From: Maribacter vaceletii
Lineage (GTDB): Bacteria; Bacteroidota; Bacteroidia; Flavobacteriales; Flavobacteriaceae
Direction of reading: 5' to 3'
Length of the DNA stretch: 64,000 nt
Assembly: GCF_003634105.1 (NCBI RefSeq)
Contig: NZ_RBIQ01000007.1
Coordinates: 310,001 to 374,000 of the forward strand
Shown: piece after piece, positions 48,948 to 56,059 of the stretch
Layout: every line of letters starts with the position of its first letter
Position numbering within the stretch: position 1 is the first letter of the stretch
Notes under the pieces: generated by a model
Told to the model about the DNA's origin: nothing
The model's input: the letters and a program-made list of their open reading frames with translations, nothing else
Databases searched by the model: none
Position numbers and translations under genes: made by a program

Positions 48948-48988
48948 AAAAAAAGCCAACTAATTATGTACTTAGTTGGCTTTTTTTT
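48948..48988 (-). terminator. Bidirectional intrinsic terminator
   Basis: Arms GCCAACTAA and TTAGTTGGC with an 8-base loop are flanked by A and T runs, so it works in both directions; on the minus strand it ends the globin operon. Confidence 0.88.
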
Positions 48989-49008
48989 AAAACAAATGTG
49001 TTATTAAA

Positions 49009-49722
49009 TTATTTCTTATTTAAATTTAATTTAATCCATTCCGGCTCAGACAAACCTATATATTTTTTATCTGTTCCATAAGGGTCTTTCCCTCCTTTTA
49101 GATATGCATTAATTGTTTGCATAGGAATAGTATCTTGTAATTTTGTTGGAACTTCATATCTATGGTTTCCATGAAAGTCATGACATTGTATACATGTATT
49201 CCATTGTTCTTCTGCAATAAGTGTTTCATGAGCAACATCTATAGGATCCTCTTCTACTTTTAAATCTTGATGACAGTTCATACAGTAATTAACAACTGCA
49301 ACAGTAACTCTTTCTCCATTATGTTCTGAGTGGCAGGTAATACAGGTTGTAGCATCTATTACTTTTATAATTTCTTTAAATCTTGGTTCCGAAAAACGAT
49401 GATTAGGGTGCCTGTCATTTGGTCTATCATGGCATTGCAAACAATTTTCAACCGTAACATCTTGGGTTCCAAAATCTACATTATGCTCTCTTATACCCAT
49501 TACAAATTGCATATTAGATTGTATTTGTTGCGATAAATTTCCTTTAGCATCGGCATGACAAGTGACACAAGATAAATCATCATGCCCTTCATTCATAGGA
49601 CCTAATGAGATATATTCCTCAGAAGACTTTAAGGTTAAAAACAGAACAATACATATTCCTAATAGCACTCCTACAACTCCTCCTGTAAATTGTCTTTTTC
49701 TTAATGGACTTATTTTAAACAT
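49009..49722 (-). CDS. Membrane-anchored pentahaem cytochrome c
   Basis: A 237-aa protein with one N-terminal helix (about residues 13-31) and five CxxCH motifs: CVTCH, CLQCH, CITCH, CMNCH and CIQCH. It looks like a NapC/NrfH- or cytochrome c3-like electron carrier on the periplasmic face, but does not match NrfH closely. It is the last gene of a five-gene operon starting with a globin and is separated by 5 bp from the reductase gene. It probably accepts electrons from the di-haem b protein. Confidence 0.85.
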   Translation of the reverse strand: MFKISPLRKRQFTGGVVGVLLGICIVLFLTLKSSEEYISLGPMNEGHDDLSCVTCHADAKGNLSQQIQSNMQFVMGIREHNVDFGTQDVTVENCLQCHDRPNDRHPNHRFSEPRFKEIIKVIDATTCITCHSEHNGERVTVAVVNYCMNCHQDLKVEEDPIDVAHETLIAEEQWNTCIQCHDFHGNHRYEVPTKLQDTIPMQTINAYLKGGKDPYGTDKKYIGLSEPEWIKLNLNKK

Positions 49723-49727
49723 ACCTT

Positions 49728-50756
49728 TTAAAAATTAATTACAACAGTTTCACTCGCAGGATAGCTTATACAGGTTAATATTTTACCCTCTTCTACTTCT
49801 TCTGTTGGCATAAAGTGCCCTTCTGTCATTACTACATCTCCTTTAGAACAAGATGCTTTACAAGTAGAACACATACCAGACCTACAAGAATATGGCAAAG
49901 CAATATTATTTACCATTGCCATTTGTAAAATAGATTTGTTTTTAGGCACTTTAATTTTATAGGATTCATTATCATAATTAATTTCTACATCGCATTCTTG
50001 ATTTTCTCCTACAACTGCTATTTTTGGGCTTGCAAAAACTTCAACCTTAATATTAGAAGGAGACACCTTATTAGTGTTTAAAATTTCTTTAACACATTCC
50101 ATATATCCAAACGGACCACAAATCATATACTCACTAGAATCGAATTTTAAATTATGCTTTTCCATAATTGCCATCAAAACTTCTTCTGTAAGCAATCCTG
50201 AATAATAATTTAATGGTGCATTATCACTCTTAGAAAGTATATGTTCTACACTGAATGAAGAAGGATATTTCTTAGTTAAGTTTTCAATCTCACTATTAAA
50301 AATAATTCCTTCGTAATTTTGATTAGCATACACTAAGAGAATTTTAGAGTTTGGTTCTTTTTCTAGAACAGATTTTACTATAGAAAATATTGGGGTTATA
50401 CCACTACCCCCGGCAAAAAAAACATATTGTTTTTTAGCATCTTTTTTAGGATCTATATAAAAACTTCCTGTAGGCTTATCCACCTCATATTTATCTCCTA
50501 CTTTAAAATTGTCATGGATATAATTAGACACTAAGCCCTGTTCCACTCTTTTTATTGTTATTCTTAAATCTGAATCGGTATAGGGATTACTACTAAAGGA
50601 GTATGCTCTTTTATGTACTGTATTATCTATAGGAACGTTTATAGTCATAAACTGTCCTGGTTTATAAGATAGCTTTTTAAAAAAACTCCCGTTTTTAAAA
50701 CAGATTGTTACAGCATCTTTTGTTTCCTGTATTATTTCTTTTACTAATAACTTCAT
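49728..50756 (-). CDS. NAD(P)H:ferredoxin-type reductase (FAD, NAD(P), 2Fe-2S)
   Basis: A 342-aa cytoplasmic reductase. N-terminal FAD domain carries KRAYSFSSNP; the NAD(P) domain starts at FFAGGSGITPIFSI; the C-terminal plant-type ferredoxin domain has CRSGMCSTC plus a final cysteine in LTCIS. The order equals that of PaaE/Hcr-type reductases. The operon also has a single-domain globin, so globin and reductase could act as a split flavohaemoglobin, or the reductase could reduce the membrane b haems. Confidence 0.88.
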   Translation of the reverse strand: MKLLVKEIIQETKDAVTICFKNGSFFKKLSYKPGQFMTINVPIDNTVHKRAYSFSSNPYTDSDLRITIKRVEQGLVSNYIHDNFKVGDKYEVDKPTGSFYIDPKKDAKKQYVFFAGGSGITPIFSIVKSVLEKEPNSKILLVYANQNYEGIIFNSEIENLTKKYPSSFSVEHILSKSDNAPLNYYSGLLTEEVLMAIMEKHNLKFDSSEYMICGPFGYMECVKEILNTNKVSPSNIKVEVFASPKIAVVGENQECDVEINYDNESYKIKVPKNKSILQMAMVNNIALPYSCRSGMCSTCKASCSKGDVVMTEGHFMPTEEVEEGKILTCISYPASETVVINF

Positions 50757-50764
50757 TTACAGAC

Positions 50765-51244
50765 TTATTTATAATAAAACACCATTACTATATGGAAACA
50801 CATTAAAATGGAGATGATTATTGAAAATGCTACATGAAAAATCATCCAACCTTTAAACAAAATTTCTCCTTTACTTTTAATAACATCTAAATTTATATAC
50901 CCTAAAAGAGCATTAGCAAAAAACAAATAAGACATAAGAGCTATATAGCCATATCCTAATTTTACACTATGAATATAAAAAAGAAGAGGACTCATTGCAC
51001 CTAACCATTTATGAATTGTTGCCATTTTCATTGCACTTTGTCTAAACCTTTTTATTATACGAGTAAAGGTTAACAGCCACTGAAAAATGATAAACAATGC
51101 CACTGCTAAGCCAGACCATCTTTTATAGTTTTCTTGTTGTTGCAGTTCTTGTAACCACACCCATTCTATATTCCCAAAATAGAATACAAAAAAGGCTGAT
51201 AACAATACCAATCCTAAAATAGTAGAGTTGTTATTACTTTTCAC
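50765..51244 (-). CDS. Small di-haem b membrane protein, ferric-reductase-like
   Basis: A 159-aa protein with about four to five helices. It has exactly four histidines, arranged as two H-x13-H pairs (H78/H92 and H137/H151), each pair within one helix. This is the bis-histidyl pattern of the ferric reductase/NOX/YedZ superfamily, which would hold two stacked b haems across the membrane. No flavin domain is attached, but the next gene, 8 bp downstream, encodes an FAD/NAD(P) reductase. Confidence 0.68.
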   Translation of the reverse strand: MKSNNNSTILGLVLLSAFFVFYFGNIEWVWLQELQQQENYKRWSGLAVALFIIFQWLLTFTRIIKRFRQSAMKMATIHKWLGAMSPLLFYIHSVKLGYGYIALMSYLFFANALLGYINLDVIKSKGEILFKGWMIFHVAFSIIISILMCFHIVMVFYYK

Positions 51245-51285
51245 TAATATAAAATCTAATAGAGGTTAAAAATTTACTAATTTGT

Positions 51286-52119
51286 TTACTCCCTTACAGC
51301 TACTAATTTTTTCATTGTTTTGTAAGAAGTTAATTTCTTTACACTATCTAAAAACACTTCAGACGTTGGTAAGTAATTACCTTCTACCGGCCATTTATCT
51401 CCAATGGTTGGCTTTTCACTATCTTTAAAAGCAGCTATTTCATTTAAGTATTCTACATATATATCTACTGTCCCCATTGCATAAGAGTTTAACACATCTA
51501 TTGTTTCTTTATAAGTTAAAGAATCCTTAGGGTATTGCCATGTAGTTGCCCCCATTACGTCTCCTAGTTTCCAATCGTCCTTTGTGGTTTGTGGGTGTTT
51601 ATTATGACAAGTAACACATGCGCCTGCACTAGCTAAATCTGCAAACATTGCGGTATGCAACTTTGTATCTTCTTCATAAAAAAATTGTGGCTCTTGATCC
51701 TCTTTTATTTTTTTAAAAAGCTCTGCTTGTTTCCCTTCAAACTTATTTGCTGCATTTACAGGAAAATCAGACCCCAAATATAGCCCTAATGGCACTGGGC
51801 TTTTTCTTATACTTGTTGCTACACCTCTTAAAAAAAGAGCAGGTAAAGGTCCAGCTTCCACATCATCTTTTCTCCAATCCTCATCAAACTTCATTCCTTG
51901 TAATTTTCCTTTTCCAACAATAGCTTTGGTATATAGAGTTCTTGTAACATCATTCTCTTCTGCAACCATTTCCAGAACCTCTTCCACAGAAAAAGCATTA
52001 TTAGCCATCTCCCCATCTTTTACTTTTTCTTCGGGTACTCCTCCACAGGAGTTAAGAAGAATAAGACTAGTTAATAAAATAGCGATTACTAAAACTGGGT
52101 TTTTTTCTATTTTTATCAT
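51286..52119 (-). CDS. DUF3365 haem lipoprotein
   Basis: A 277-aa exported lipoprotein (lipobox LLNSC). The C-terminal two-thirds match DUF3365 (Tll0287-like), a PAS-related periplasmic haem domain. A single c-type site CVTCHNKHP is present. Relatives act as redox sensors or electron carriers. It is the second gene of the globin operon, 21 bp after the globin stop. Confidence 0.82.
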   Translation of the reverse strand: MIKIEKNPVLVIAILLTSLILLNSCGGVPEEKVKDGEMANNAFSVEEVLEMVAEENDVTRTLYTKAIVGKGKLQGMKFDEDWRKDDVEAGPLPALFLRGVATSIRKSPVPLGLYLGSDFPVNAANKFEGKQAELFKKIKEDQEPQFFYEEDTKLHTAMFADLASAGACVTCHNKHPQTTKDDWKLGDVMGATTWQYPKDSLTYKETIDVLNSYAMGTVDIYVEYLNEIAAFKDSEKPTIGDKWPVEGNYLPTSEVFLDSVKKLTSYKTMKKLVAVRE

Positions 52120-52140
52120 ATCAGTATTTTTTTGAACTTG

Positions 52141-52554
52141 TTAATAAGATGCTTTTATCATTACGTCAGACATAGTTCCATAAACCAATGTCCATGCTTC
52201 TTTAACCTCTGGAGTAAAATCATCTCCTAATCCTACAGAAAGAGTATCCAATAAAGCGGCACCTACAGTATTATAGTGAGAAGGTTCTACTTTGTATTCC
52301 ACATGTTTTTTTCCAAGATTTTCTAAAACAGGGACTAACATCTCCAGGTTACTTAATCCAGCAACGGCACTACCTAGCATAGTCATTAACTTATTACCCT
52401 GCATTGCCATCTTTTCTTGATCCGATGGAAATAAAGGCTTTAGTGCTGGATCTAGTTCAAATAACTTAGTATAAAATATCTCTGCTGCTGTAGAAGCAAT
52501 TGGCTTTACTTTTTCGAATGATTCCTGTACAAGAGAAATTGTTTTTTCTTCCAT
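52141..52554 (-). CDS. Single-domain globin of the flavohaemoglobin type
   Basis: A 137-aa globin similar to the haem domain of Hmp or Vitreoscilla haemoglobin. The proximal histidine lies in LGKKHVEYKVEPSHY, and the B/E-helix region has the normal FPSDQEKMAMQGNKL block. A reductase domain is missing but is encoded two genes downstream. NO oxygenation or reduction is the probable role. The promoter has three TACGTA-like half-sites. Confidence 0.9.
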   Translation of the reverse strand: MEEKTISLVQESFEKVKPIASTAAEIFYTKLFELDPALKPLFPSDQEKMAMQGNKLMTMLGSAVAGLSNLEMLVPVLENLGKKHVEYKVEPSHYNTVGAALLDTLSVGLGDDFTPEVKEAWTLVYGTMSDVMIKASY

Positions 52555-52590
52555 AATAGATTGTTTTAGTTTAATGGTTATTCTAAAAAT

Positions 52591-52620
52591 AAAAATTACG
52601 TATTTACGTATTTTTACTTA
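52591..52620 (-). promoter_or_regulatory. Globin operon promoter with three TACGTA-type half-sites
   Basis: Half-sites occur at 52597-52602 (TACGTA), 52605-52610 (TACGTA) and 52615-52620 (TACTTA). The outer two form the 6-N4-6 dyad; the first overlaps a -7-like TAATTTTT (minus strand, 52598-52591). Confidence 0.68.
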
Positions 52621-52733
52621 GACAAATTTAAAGACCGAAACTTAAATCTTGTATGATTAAAGGCAGAAGAAAATATTTATTATTTCATAAACAACAATGT
52701 TTTTTACTCTTATTTAATATGATTTTAATACAT

Positions 52734-52761
52734 AAAAAAGGCTGCATGAATGCAGCCTTTT
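52734..52761 (-). terminator. Intrinsic terminator after the FNR-like gene
   Basis: A perfect 12-bp stem (AAAAGGCTGCAT and complement) with a GA centre precedes a T-run on the minus strand. It ends the narK-fnr transcription unit. Confidence 0.88.
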
Positions 52762-52807
52762 CAGAAAGGTTTGAAAAAAATAAACAACTAACTATTACAA
52801 ACACTTA

Positions 52808-53560
52808 CTATGTATCCAAATAGAAATTGTGTTCCGATATTTCTCTTTTGAGAACTTTTACATCTGGAATGCCTATACGCTTTCCTTTTGCTATTACTAA
52901 ATTTTCCTTTTTTAAAACTGAAAGAATACGTATTACTTGTTCTTCTGTTGTACCTGCATAATCTGCGTATTCTTTTCTACTTAATTGCAGGTTTATATAA
53001 CCATTAAGTTGTCCAAATTTTCTATTAACATAGAGAAGTGTATCTATTACTCTTTCCCTAACTGTCATTTGAGATATTGATTTTACTTTGGCCTCACTCT
53101 TATTAAGCTCATTTGCATAAAAAAGCATTAAATCATAGGTAAAACTCGCATCTTCCTTTAAAGCATGTTGTAACAAATTTTTAGAAAAATAACATAAAGT
53201 AGTGTTTTCTAAGGCTATTGCAGAAATGGAATAATACTCTTCTGTGCCAAAACCTCTGTGACCAATTATTTCTCCTTCTTTTGCAAAACGTACTATTTGT
53301 TCCCTGCCATTAATACCTGTTCTAAAAACTTTTACTTTTCCTTTTAATATAAAAAACAGTCCATTTACAGGTGCTCCTTCCATAATAAACTGTTGTCCTT
53401 TTTTACAGTTTATATCTGTTTTTTCATAAGAGAAGTCTAAAACTAATTTAGATGTAATGTTTTTTTTCATCAAACACTTTACATTTTCACACGTATTACA
53501 AGAAATACCAGACATGGATTTTTTTCTCATTTTTTGTATGTTTTCTATGTTTGATTGCAT
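52808..53560 (-). CDS. FNR-like Crp/Fnr family regulator with [4Fe-4S] cysteines
   Basis: A 250-aa regulator. Cysteines C21, C24, C29 and C122 correspond closely to the four cluster ligands of E. coli FNR (C20, C23, C29, C122), so it is probably an oxygen sensor. A cyclic-nucleotide-binding fold is followed by a helix-turn-helix; the recognition helix reads TTEEQVIRILSVL, keeping the Glu and Arg that read the TGA core but with Ile where FNR has Ser212. It lies 40 bp after narK and probably shares its promoter. Confidence 0.88.
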   Translation of the reverse strand: MQSNIENIQKMRKKSMSGISCNTCENVKCLMKKNITSKLVLDFSYEKTDINCKKGQQFIMEGAPVNGLFFILKGKVKVFRTGINGREQIVRFAKEGEIIGHRGFGTEEYYSISAIALENTTLCYFSKNLLQHALKEDASFTYDLMLFYANELNKSEAKVKSISQMTVRERVIDTLLYVNRKFGQLNGYINLQLSRKEYADYAGTTEEQVIRILSVLKKENLVIAKGKRIGIPDVKVLKREISEHNFYLDT

Positions 53561-53600
53561 ATCTATTGCTTTAAATTACCAATGCGCTACTATTAAACCA

Positions 53601-54992
53601 TTATTTATCTGCCTTTAAAACCAATTCTGGAGTCTCTGCTGCTACAGGAGCAAACTTAATAGTCAATGCTAATATTCCTGCAAGAACAACAAAACCTCCA
53701 ATTATAAAATAACCGCTAGAAACCGCTGATGCTGATGCCGCCATTTGTGCAGTTTTAACTGCCTGTTCTCCAAGTTGAGAATTGGAAGCTATTGCAGCAC
53801 TTTCTGCTACTGCCGATTTAGACTTTAAAAGCATAGCTGCAACAAAAGCACCTACATTACCTCCTGCGCCTACAATTCCTGAAATAGAACCTATTGCTTT
53901 TTTATTTATAAAAGGAACTACTGAAAATGTTGCGCCTTCTGCCATTTGTACACTTAAACTAAAGGCTATTAAAAATCCCATACCCACTACTAAACTAGTT
54001 GCTGTAGAAAAAGTAGTAAGAACAATACCCTCTATTGCGAGAATTACAGCCAAGAAAATTACACGACCTCTTAATCCTTTGAGCCTTCCGAACATATCTC
54101 CAAAATACCCTCCTAAGGTTCTTGCAAAAATGTTCATTAATGCAAAAGACAGAACTAAATTTCCTGCGAAACTTCTACTTAACCCAAATCTATTTTGCAA
54201 ATAATCGTCCATGGTACCATAAACGGTAAGCTCCATACCAAAACAAGCCGCATATATTAAAAAAAGTATCCAAACTCTATAATCTTTTAAAACCTCTAAA
54301 AACCCTATTTCGTCTTTTTTACTTGTAGGTAACTCTCCTCTTTCTTTTAGTTCTTTAAAGTTTCCTTCTGGTGTATCTTGCGTAAAAAAGAAATATACAA
54401 TTCCCATTATAAAACATGTAATACCTGCAATAATCATAGAATACCTCCAAGCATTTTCTGCTTCAGCAATTCCTAAACTCACTACCGCAGCAGCAATAAT
54501 TGGCATTCCTAATCTATTAGCACCGCCACCAAGATTACCCCATCCTGCAGAAGTTGCATTTGCAGTACCAACAATATTTGATGCAAACATTATTGAGGTA
54601 TGTACTTGCGTAATTACAAAGGAAGCTCCAATGAAACCTATAAACAACCTGCATATTAAAAATTGTTCTGGCGTTTGCACAAACCCTATTAATATAACAG
54701 GCAAAGCCCCAATCATTAACATCCAGGTATAACACAAGCGTGGTCCATATTTATCACATAATTTACCAATAGCTAATCTTGCAAATACAGTCCCAGAAAC
54801 CGCAAGAATAATAGAGTTCCATTTTTGTTCCGGCGTTAAACCTAAATCCTTAACAACATCTGGCATAAAAGGCACTATACCAAACCATGAAAAGAAGCAT
54901 AAGAAGAATGCAATAGAGGTTATCCAAAATGTTCTTGTAGAAATACTTTTAAAATTAAGTAACTGTAGTTTTGTTGCTTTTTTAGAATCCAT
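53601..54992 (-). CDS. narK: Nitrate/nitrite MFS transporter NarK
   Basis: A 463-aa, 12-helix MFS protein. The nitrate signature region AGWGNLGGGANRLGMP and the second half motif GIVGAGGNVGAF are diagnostic of the NarK/NNP family. ATG 54992 (MDSKKATK) is chosen over a TTG at 55034, which would lie in the promoter. A TACGTA-type dyad is 45 bp upstream. It probably imports nitrate or exchanges nitrate for nitrite. Confidence 0.93.
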   Translation of the reverse strand: MDSKKATKLQLLNFKSISTRTFWITSIAFFLCFFSWFGIVPFMPDVVKDLGLTPEQKWNSIILAVSGTVFARLAIGKLCDKYGPRLCYTWMLMIGALPVILIGFVQTPEQFLICRLFIGFIGASFVITQVHTSIMFASNIVGTANATSAGWGNLGGGANRLGMPIIAAAVVSLGIAEAENAWRYSMIIAGITCFIMGIVYFFFTQDTPEGNFKELKERGELPTSKKDEIGFLEVLKDYRVWILFLIYAACFGMELTVYGTMDDYLQNRFGLSRSFAGNLVLSFALMNIFARTLGGYFGDMFGRLKGLRGRVIFLAVILAIEGIVLTTFSTATSLVVGMGFLIAFSLSVQMAEGATFSVVPFINKKAIGSISGIVGAGGNVGAFVAAMLLKSKSAVAESAAIASNSQLGEQAVKTAQMAASASAVSSGYFIIGGFVVLAGILALTIKFAPVAAETPELVLKADK

Positions 54993-55031
54993 ATTTTCAA
55001 TAACTATATGTTTATACTTAGTAATGAACTT

Positions 55032-55053
55032 CAAAACTACGTATTTATACTTA
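55032..55053 (-). promoter_or_regulatory. narK promoter: dyad joined to a perfect -7 element
   Basis: On the minus strand TAAGTA-TAAA-TACGTA (55053-55038) runs into a perfect -7 element TAGTTTTG (55039-55032), sharing its TA. There is no -33 TTG at the normal distance. Confidence 0.75.
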
Positions 55054-55158
55054 ATTGTAAGTTATTTTACTATGAAAAATGAAAAAATTACGAAAATGAA
55101 AAAAAGTAGCTGCACAAAAACAGAAAATCATAAATAAAACTATCAAAAGACATATAAA

Positions 55159-55932
55159 TTATATGTAATCATGTAGAACTCGCTGTAATTCTTCTTCAAA
55201 AAAAGCAGGATGTTCTGATACAACATTGCCAATTACAATTATTCCTGGTTGGGTAATATCTACTTTTTTAAACGCCTCTAAACCCTCTCCTAAAATTCCT
55301 AAAACACAAGTCTCATTTACTAAAGTCCCGTTTTGTATTAATGCAAAAGGAGTATTGTTTCCCTTATAAGTAGCAACGGTTTTAATTATAGCATTAAACT
55401 TACGCACTCCCATTAAAATAACCATAGTTGAAGAGGATTGTGCAGCTAATTTTAAATCTTCAGAAAAGCTATTATCTTTTTTTGTTGCTGTCATTACCCA
55501 AAAACTACTACTAACCCCTCTTTTAGTAACTGGAATACCTTGACTTTGCGGAACAGCTATTGCACTGGTAACTCCTGGAACTACAGTTACTGGAATACCA
55601 AAATTTTCTGCATATTCTATTTCTTCACTAGCTCTACCAAAAACAAAAGGATCACCTCCTTTTAAACGTACTACATGACCACATTCAAATGCTTTTTCTA
55701 CTAGTAAACTATTTATAGAATCTTGCGTATAAGAATGTGCATTGCATCTTTTACCTACGTATATTTTAGGAATTCTTTCATCAATCTCACTTAAGAGTTC
55801 TTTACTAATTAAAGCATCATATAAAATTACATCTGCAGACTGTAAAAGCCTAAAACCTCTACGTGTTATTAGGTCACTACTACCAGGACCAGCTCCTATT
55901 AAAGATATTCTTGCTTTTTTGCTTTTAATCAT
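55159..55932 (-). CDS. cobA: Uroporphyrinogen-III C-methyltransferase
   Basis: A 257-aa SAM-dependent methylase making precorrin-2 for siroheme. Motifs are LIGAGPGSSDLITRRG, YVGKRCNAHS, VRLKGGDPFVFGR and VPGVTSA. It is encoded as a separate enzyme, not as CysG fusion; the dehydrogenase/ferrochelatase step is provided by sirC in the divergent operon. Together they supply the siroheme of NirB. Confidence 0.95.
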   Translation of the reverse strand: MIKSKKARISLIGAGPGSSDLITRRGFRLLQSADVILYDALISKELLSEIDERIPKIYVGKRCNAHSYTQDSINSLLVEKAFECGHVVRLKGGDPFVFGRASEEIEYAENFGIPVTVVPGVTSAIAVPQSQGIPVTKRGVSSSFWVMTATKKDNSFSEDLKLAAQSSSTMVILMGVRKFNAIIKTVATYKGNNTPFALIQNGTLVNETCVLGILGEGLEAFKKVDITQPGIIVIGNVVSEHPAFFEEELQRVLHDYI

Positions 55933-55973
55933 GATTTCTAATTTTTTAGGACTAACAATTATGAATTCTGCAA

Positions 55974-55985
55974 CAAAACTACGTG
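55974..55985 (-). promoter_or_regulatory. cobA promoter: half-site joined to a -7 element
   Basis: The minus strand reads CACGTAGTTTTG, that is a TACGTA-like half-site sharing its TA with the perfect -7 element TAGTTTTG, as at narK. The distal half-site is degenerate. Confidence 0.55.
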
Positions 55986-56012
55986 TTTATTTTGATAAAA
56001 TTATATAAAAAA

Positions 56013-56034
56013 TACGTAATTATACGTATTTTTG
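56013..56034 (+). promoter_or_regulatory. nirB promoter: perfect dyad joined to a -7 element
   Basis: TACGTA-ATTA-TACGTA (56013-56028; extended arms AAATACGTA/TACGTATTT) shares its final TA with the -7 element TATTTTTG (56027-56034). It lies between divergent cobA and nirB. Confidence 0.78.
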
Positions 56035-56059
56035 TAATGTAATATCTAAACAAGTACGT

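Noticed and set aside
54993-55034. TTG start extending NarK by 14 residues
   Set aside because: The codon lies inside the predicted -7 element, and the extension is polar and not family-like.
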